Shown here: positions 60,868 to 64,000 of the stretch, piece after piece
How positions within the stretch are numbered: position 1 is the first letter of the stretch
How the letters are laid out: every line of letters begins with the position of its first letter
Assembly: GCA_024742355.1 (NCBI GenBank)
Contig: JANSYM010000004.1
Coordinates: 124,001 to 188,000, forward strand
DNA from: Hyphomonadaceae bacterium
Lineage (GTDB): Bacteria; Pseudomonadota; Alphaproteobacteria; Caulobacterales; Hyphomonadaceae
Length of the DNA stretch: 64,000 nucleotides
Reading direction: 5' to 3'
Notes under the pieces: model-generated
Database searches by the model: none
What the model was told of the DNA's origin: nothing
Seen by the model: only the letters and a program-made list of their open reading frames with translations
Position numbers and translations under genes: made by a program

Positions 60868-61542
60868 TTAGGAGGCGGACGCTTGCAATCCGGTCTGATC
60901 CAGACGCCAGCGCAGCGTGTCGATCCGATCCTGTCCGAAGAAGGGTTCGCCTTCGAACACCATGGTCGGAACGCCCCAATGCCCTGCGGCTTCCAGCGCT
61001 TGATGATTGGCCTCGACGTCTGCCTTTACGCGATCGAGATCGATGCCGGCTTCCAACTCGTCCAGCGACAGTCCGGTCGACTGGCTGGCATTTGCCAGAT
61101 GATCCCCTTCATCCCACTGCCGAACGCCGCTCCAGATCAGCTGGGCAGCGGCGTGCGCAAAATCGATTCCCTTGCCGCGTTTTTCCGCCTCGACACCAAG
61201 CGCGGTCAGGCGCCAGATGAGGGGCTGTTCCTTCGGCACTTCGAAGGTCTCTCTATCTTGCACAACCGGGTCCGGATTTGGCCAGACGAATGGCAAGCCG
61301 AGAAACGCCGCGCGGCGTCTGGAATCCATGACGATGTAACGCGGACGTTTCTTGTCCGAAGCATCGAAAATCGAAGATTTGGCGCGCAGCGCAATTGGCA
61401 ATACAGGGCGCAATCGGACGGTCACATCATAGTCGTTTCTGAGTCGCAGGAGGTCGGGTGTGACCAGGTATGAATACGGGCTTCGGAAAGACCAGAAGAC
61501 GTCGATGACGGGTCTGGCGGCTGGTTCATTTGTTTCACTCAT
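60868..61542 (-). CDS. DsbA-family protein (2-hydroxychromene-2-carboxylate isomerase-like)
   Basis: A 224-residue thioredoxin-fold protein. The N-terminal FWSFRSPYSYLV has Ser in place of the redox CxxC, as in glutathione-dependent HCCA isomerases and kappa GSTs. The C-terminal GHWGVPTMVFEGEPFFGQDR is the family ending. The start overlaps the GMC oxidoreductase stop (ATGA). It resembles the second half of the tandem protein at 21370-22668. Isomerisation of an aromatic or unsaturated intermediate is inferred. Confidence 0.87.
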   Translation of the reverse strand: MSETNEPAARPVIDVFWSFRSPYSYLVTPDLLRLRNDYDVTVRLRPVLPIALRAKSSIFDASDKKRPRYIVMDSRRRAAFLGLPFVWPNPDPVVQDRETFEVPKEQPLIWRLTALGVEAEKRGKGIDFAHAAAQLIWSGVRQWDEGDHLANASQSTGLSLDELEAGIDLDRVKADVEANHQALEAAGHWGVPTMVFEGEPFFGQDRIDTLRWRLDQTGLQASAS

Positions 61543-63044
61543 CAGGCGAGTTCCTTCGCTGTGTGATTGGGCAAAGATGCGATCATCTTGCGGGCGATCC
61601 GCTCGGCAACCATGACACAGCCGAGATAGGTATTGCCACGCGGAATCGTCGGCATCACGGAAGCGTCAGCGACACGGAGACCAGTGATGCCCCGAACCCG
61701 ACAATCTGCATCCAGTACCGGACCCATGGGACAGGTGCCGACCATGTGACCATAGCTCAGCGTATTGCGCTCCAGCGCCGTGGCGATGGCTTCCGGCGCG
61801 CGCAAATCAATTGGCTCAATTTGCGCACAGCCCAAGGCATTTGCTGCGTCAGATTCTTCCCATTCGGCAATGCGATTGAACGCGTGTTGCAGGCGTGCGG
61901 TCGCATTGTCGGGCAATGGCGGCGCGATCACTGTGGGCCAGTTATCATCGGTATCCGCGAGCCGGACTTTTCCTTGTCCGGAAGAGCGCAGCAGGAACAC
62001 GGCCATCATGAATTCAGTTGGCCCGTCTGAGAGCGGCGGCGCGATCGGGAAGGCGTGATAGTCGACATCCGTGCCGTCTGAGGCACCGATCAGCAGGGAT
62101 TGCGCCGGACCGGCCGTGCCGCCACGCGGGCCATCATGCCGGTAGCGAATTCCCGGTCCGATATGATCGCTCAGCGTCTCGCCAACCGGTAGATCCGCAT
62201 GCACCTCAATGCCGTGCTCAGACAGATGGTCGGCAGGTCCGATTCCCGATCGCATGAGCATGTTGGGCGTCCACAGAGCCCCGGCAGTGACAACCACTTC
62301 ATCGGCCTCGATCGTCTCCCCACTCGCCAGCGAGACGCCGGTGACGCGCGTGCCGTCGATCAGCAGGGTCGCCACTTCGGCATTCGGGCGAATGGAAAGG
62401 TTTTCGCGTGCTCGTACCTTCGGCGTGAGATAGGCGCGGCTGGTGGTCACGCGCCGGGCGGCGGCGTCGATGGTTACAGGAAACACTCCAAGTCCGGGCA
62501 ACTGGCTCGGGTCATTGATGTCGGTCACGGTCTTCGCGCCTTTCTCAAGCATGCCATCCAGGAATGCGAGTTGGGCGCGCCCCATTTCGTCCCGGCGCCA
62601 ACGACGTACGGTCAAAGGGCCGTCATTGCCGTGGAGAGGGGATGACCTGAAATCCATATCTGTTTCCGCAGCAATGAAGGTCGACACGACATCGTCCCAG
62701 GCCCAGCCTTCCAGCCCGGATGCGGCCCAGCTGTCATAATCCTGTGGCAGGCCGCGCAGGGTCGCGAGGCCGTTCACCGCCGAGGTGCCGCCCATCATGC
62801 GGCCTTGCAACATCGGGATCACCTGGTCGCCATTGAACATCGGTGTCAACGCCACGGATTGTGCGCCGAGCCAGGCTTCCGGTGCCCGGGTCGGGTCGAG
62901 CACACCGTCGCCATAGACGTGATCGTCGGGGCCAGCTTCGAGCACGGTGATGTGCAGATCCGGGTGTTCGCTCAGTCGCGCGGCGAGAACCGAACCGGAT
63001 GTGCCGCCGCCAACAATCAGGATTCTTCGAGGTGTGTTTGGCAT
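61542..63044 (-). CDS. GMC-family FAD oxidoreductase (choline/alcohol dehydrogenase-like)
   Basis: A 500-residue flavoenzyme. The FAD loop is ILIVGGGTSGSVLAARLSEH and the GMC signature is MMGGTSAVNGLATLRG. The second signature is GALWTPNMLMRSGIGPADHL. The catalytic His region is YGHMVGTCPMG, followed by NTYLGCVMVAERIA (Asn). It oxidises an alcohol, but the substrate is not known. It is the first gene of the operon and divergent from a TetR gene across a gap with two operators. Confidence 0.92.
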   Translation of the reverse strand: MPNTPRRILIVGGGTSGSVLAARLSEHPDLHITVLEAGPDDHVYGDGVLDPTRAPEAWLGAQSVALTPMFNGDQVIPMLQGRMMGGTSAVNGLATLRGLPQDYDSWAASGLEGWAWDDVVSTFIAAETDMDFRSSPLHGNDGPLTVRRWRRDEMGRAQLAFLDGMLEKGAKTVTDINDPSQLPGLGVFPVTIDAAARRVTTSRAYLTPKVRARENLSIRPNAEVATLLIDGTRVTGVSLASGETIEADEVVVTAGALWTPNMLMRSGIGPADHLSEHGIEVHADLPVGETLSDHIGPGIRYRHDGPRGGTAGPAQSLLIGASDGTDVDYHAFPIAPPLSDGPTEFMMAVFLLRSSGQGKVRLADTDDNWPTVIAPPLPDNATARLQHAFNRIAEWEESDAANALGCAQIEPIDLRAPEAIATALERNTLSYGHMVGTCPMGPVLDADCRVRGITGLRVADASVMPTIPRGNTYLGCVMVAERIARKMIASLPNHTAKELA

Positions 63045-63078
63045 GGGCAGGCTCGTGTCTGTCTTGGTGTGATAGAAT

Positions 63079-63114
63079 TAGGTTGATTAACCTACATTTA
63101 GGTAATACAACCTA
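63079..63114. promoter_or_regulatory. Tandem TetR operators between the GMC and TetR genes
   Basis: Two 16-bp dyads of form TAGGT-N6-ACCTA at 63079-63094 and 63099-63114, exactly 20 bp apart. They lie within a larger 10-bp inverted repeat (AATTAGGTTG at 63076, CAACCTAATT at 63108). They sit in the 112-bp divergent gap and are almost surely sites for the adjacent TetR regulator. Confidence 0.75.
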
Positions 63115-63156
63115 ATTTGTCAACTGACCCCAATTCGAAGCAACGGGATCCTCAAC

Positions 63157-63810
63157 ATGAAAGCGCGCAAAGGCGGGACAGCAGATCGAATTCTCGATGC
63201 AGCGCGAGAGCTGTTCAATTCGAAAGGATATGCGGCGACATCGCTACACGAAATCGCCGCGTCCATCGGCATTTCGCAGGGCAATCTCACCTATCACTTT
63301 CCGTCCAAGAGCGACCTTGCCGCCAGACTTCAGGCGGACGCCCAGGCAGAGGCAAAAGCGCGGCGGGCGGAACGGCAAACTGGCGCCATCGCCGACGATT
63401 ATGTCGAACATCTATTGTTCGCCATGAATCTGGCCTGGAACAATCGATTCTTGTTGCGGGACCGGCGCCAATTCGCCGACAAGCTGAGCCAGGACGAGTC
63501 TGAGTTCGAGGCGGATTTTGACGAATTGCACGCTCTGTTGAAGCGGATTGAGGCAGGTGGCTTGTTTCGACGGGACGCTGTTGAAGACCTGGAAATGCTG
63601 ACGCGATCCATCTGGGTGATGAGTCGATACTGGATCGACTATCTGCGTGACTTTGAGGGGCTGGAGGATATCGCCTGGCAGGACCAGGAGCGCGGCATTG
63701 AGCACCATTTTGCGCTCTTGCTGCCATGTCTGACAGCCGCTGCAAGACGGGACTTTCGGGCCGCACTCACACGGGTGGGCATGCGTGACGGGCGATATCA
63801 GAAGGCGTGA
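63157..63810 (+). CDS. TetR-family transcriptional regulator
   Basis: A 217-residue regulator. The helix-turn-helix is seen as RILDAARELFNSKGYAATSL, HEIAASIGISQGNLTYHFPS. The helical ligand domain contains LLFAMNLAWNNRFLLRDRRQF, similar to TetR proteins with C-terminal domains seen in fatty-acid or terpenoid catabolism. It is divergent from the GMC-DsbA-SDR operon, and two TAGGT-N6-ACCTA sites lie between them. Repression of both directions is expected. Confidence 0.92.
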   Translation: MKARKGGTADRILDAARELFNSKGYAATSLHEIAASIGISQGNLTYHFPSKSDLAARLQADAQAEAKARRAERQTGAIADDYVEHLLFAMNLAWNNRFLLRDRRQFADKLSQDESEFEADFDELHALLKRIEAGGLFRRDAVEDLEMLTRSIWVMSRYWIDYLRDFEGLEDIAWQDQERGIEHHFALLLPCLTAAARRDFRAALTRVGMRDGRYQKA

Positions 63811-64000
63811 CACGCGCCATTATTGCGCCCTGAGTAAAGCCAAACGACAGTTCTGCTCGTTCACGACAGCGCCGACACGCCTCAACACAAAATGTTGACG
63901 TCGCGAACGCGTGCGAATGACTGGCTGCAACCAACCGAGCTTCCGTCGCTACCTCATCTCATTGATTGCGCGCCTTCGATTCTCACGAGCCTGCTTTGTT
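63811..64000. other. Terminal gap with no recognised gene
   Basis: 190 bp after the TetR gene. A small dyad CAACA-CAAAA-TGTTG (63883-63897) is the only structure seen. A 16-codon open minus-strand frame (63949-63999) could be the end of a gene beyond the window but cannot be judged. Confidence 0.4.

Noticed and set aside
63949-63999. Short open minus-strand end at the window edge
   Set aside because: Only 16 codons are visible (a basic, Arg-rich tail); too short to support a gene.

Overview
The window is gene-dense alphaproteobacterial chromosome, most likely from a marine Hyphomonadaceae/Caulobacterales-type bacterium. This is inferred from: a maltodextrin locus of Caulobacter type (TonB-dependent receptor, SLC45-like MalY permease and LacI regulator, with no ABC importer or SusD); flavin-dependent halogenases beside a TonB receptor; a beta-helix/diheme-cytochrome gene pair known from Hyphomonas-like genomes; a moderately high GC content; and many GTG/TTG starts. 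I saw no rRNA, tRNA, CRISPR array, insertion sequence or phage gene. No gene-free gap exceeds about 300 bp.

Layout. (1) 1-1574: 5' end of a TonB receptor and an AraC regulator. (2) 1826-5221: surface-glycan genes (glycosyltransferase, UDP-sulfoquinovose synthase, sulfotransferase). (3) 5358-10639: alpha-glucoside phosphorolysis (PfkB kinase, GH65 phosphorylase, SorC regulator, beta-phosphoglucomutase). (4) 10745-13139: beta-helix lipoprotein plus diheme cytochrome lipoprotein. (5) 13241-18784: tripartite RND efflux operon. (6) 18802-21288: MOSC protein, metallo-hydrolase and a divergent LysR gene. (7) 21370-29279: two converging units that share an inverted-repeat operator: DsbA-like protein, DUF1330 and MBL hydrolase on +; long GST, arylsulfatase, TetR, formylglycine-generating enzyme and a small membrane protein on -. 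(8) 29354-35421: the complete histidine utilisation operon hutIHUG with a divergent hutC. (9) 35435-39508: ECF sigma and anti-sigma factors with a subtilisin-like protease, a beta-barrel and an exported Arg/Asp-rich protein. (10) 39590-60007: a large alpha-glucan (maltodextrin/starch) utilisation locus. (11) 60031-63810: a small oxidative catabolic operon (GMC oxidoreductase, DsbA-like protein, SDR) with a divergent TetR regulator and a double operator.

How the genes work together. In region 10 the TonB receptor would import maltodextrins across the outer membrane. Lipoprotein GH13, GH15 and GH97 enzymes would trim them, MalY would carry products across the inner membrane, and a cytoplasmic GH13 alpha-glucosidase would finish the job. 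TTGCAA hexamers, often in pairs exactly 10 bp apart, occur in all three large regulatory gaps of this locus and are the likely LacI operators. In region 3 a disaccharide would be split with phosphate and the beta-glucose-1-phosphate converted to glucose-6-phosphate. In region 7 the FGE would activate the arylsulfatase cysteine.

The parts that look least described are the TetR-linked sulfatase regulon (7), the ECF/protease/Arg-Asp-rich module (9), the twin halogenase plus DUF6445 dioxygenase-like group (10), and the GH65/PfkB pathway of unknown substrate (3).
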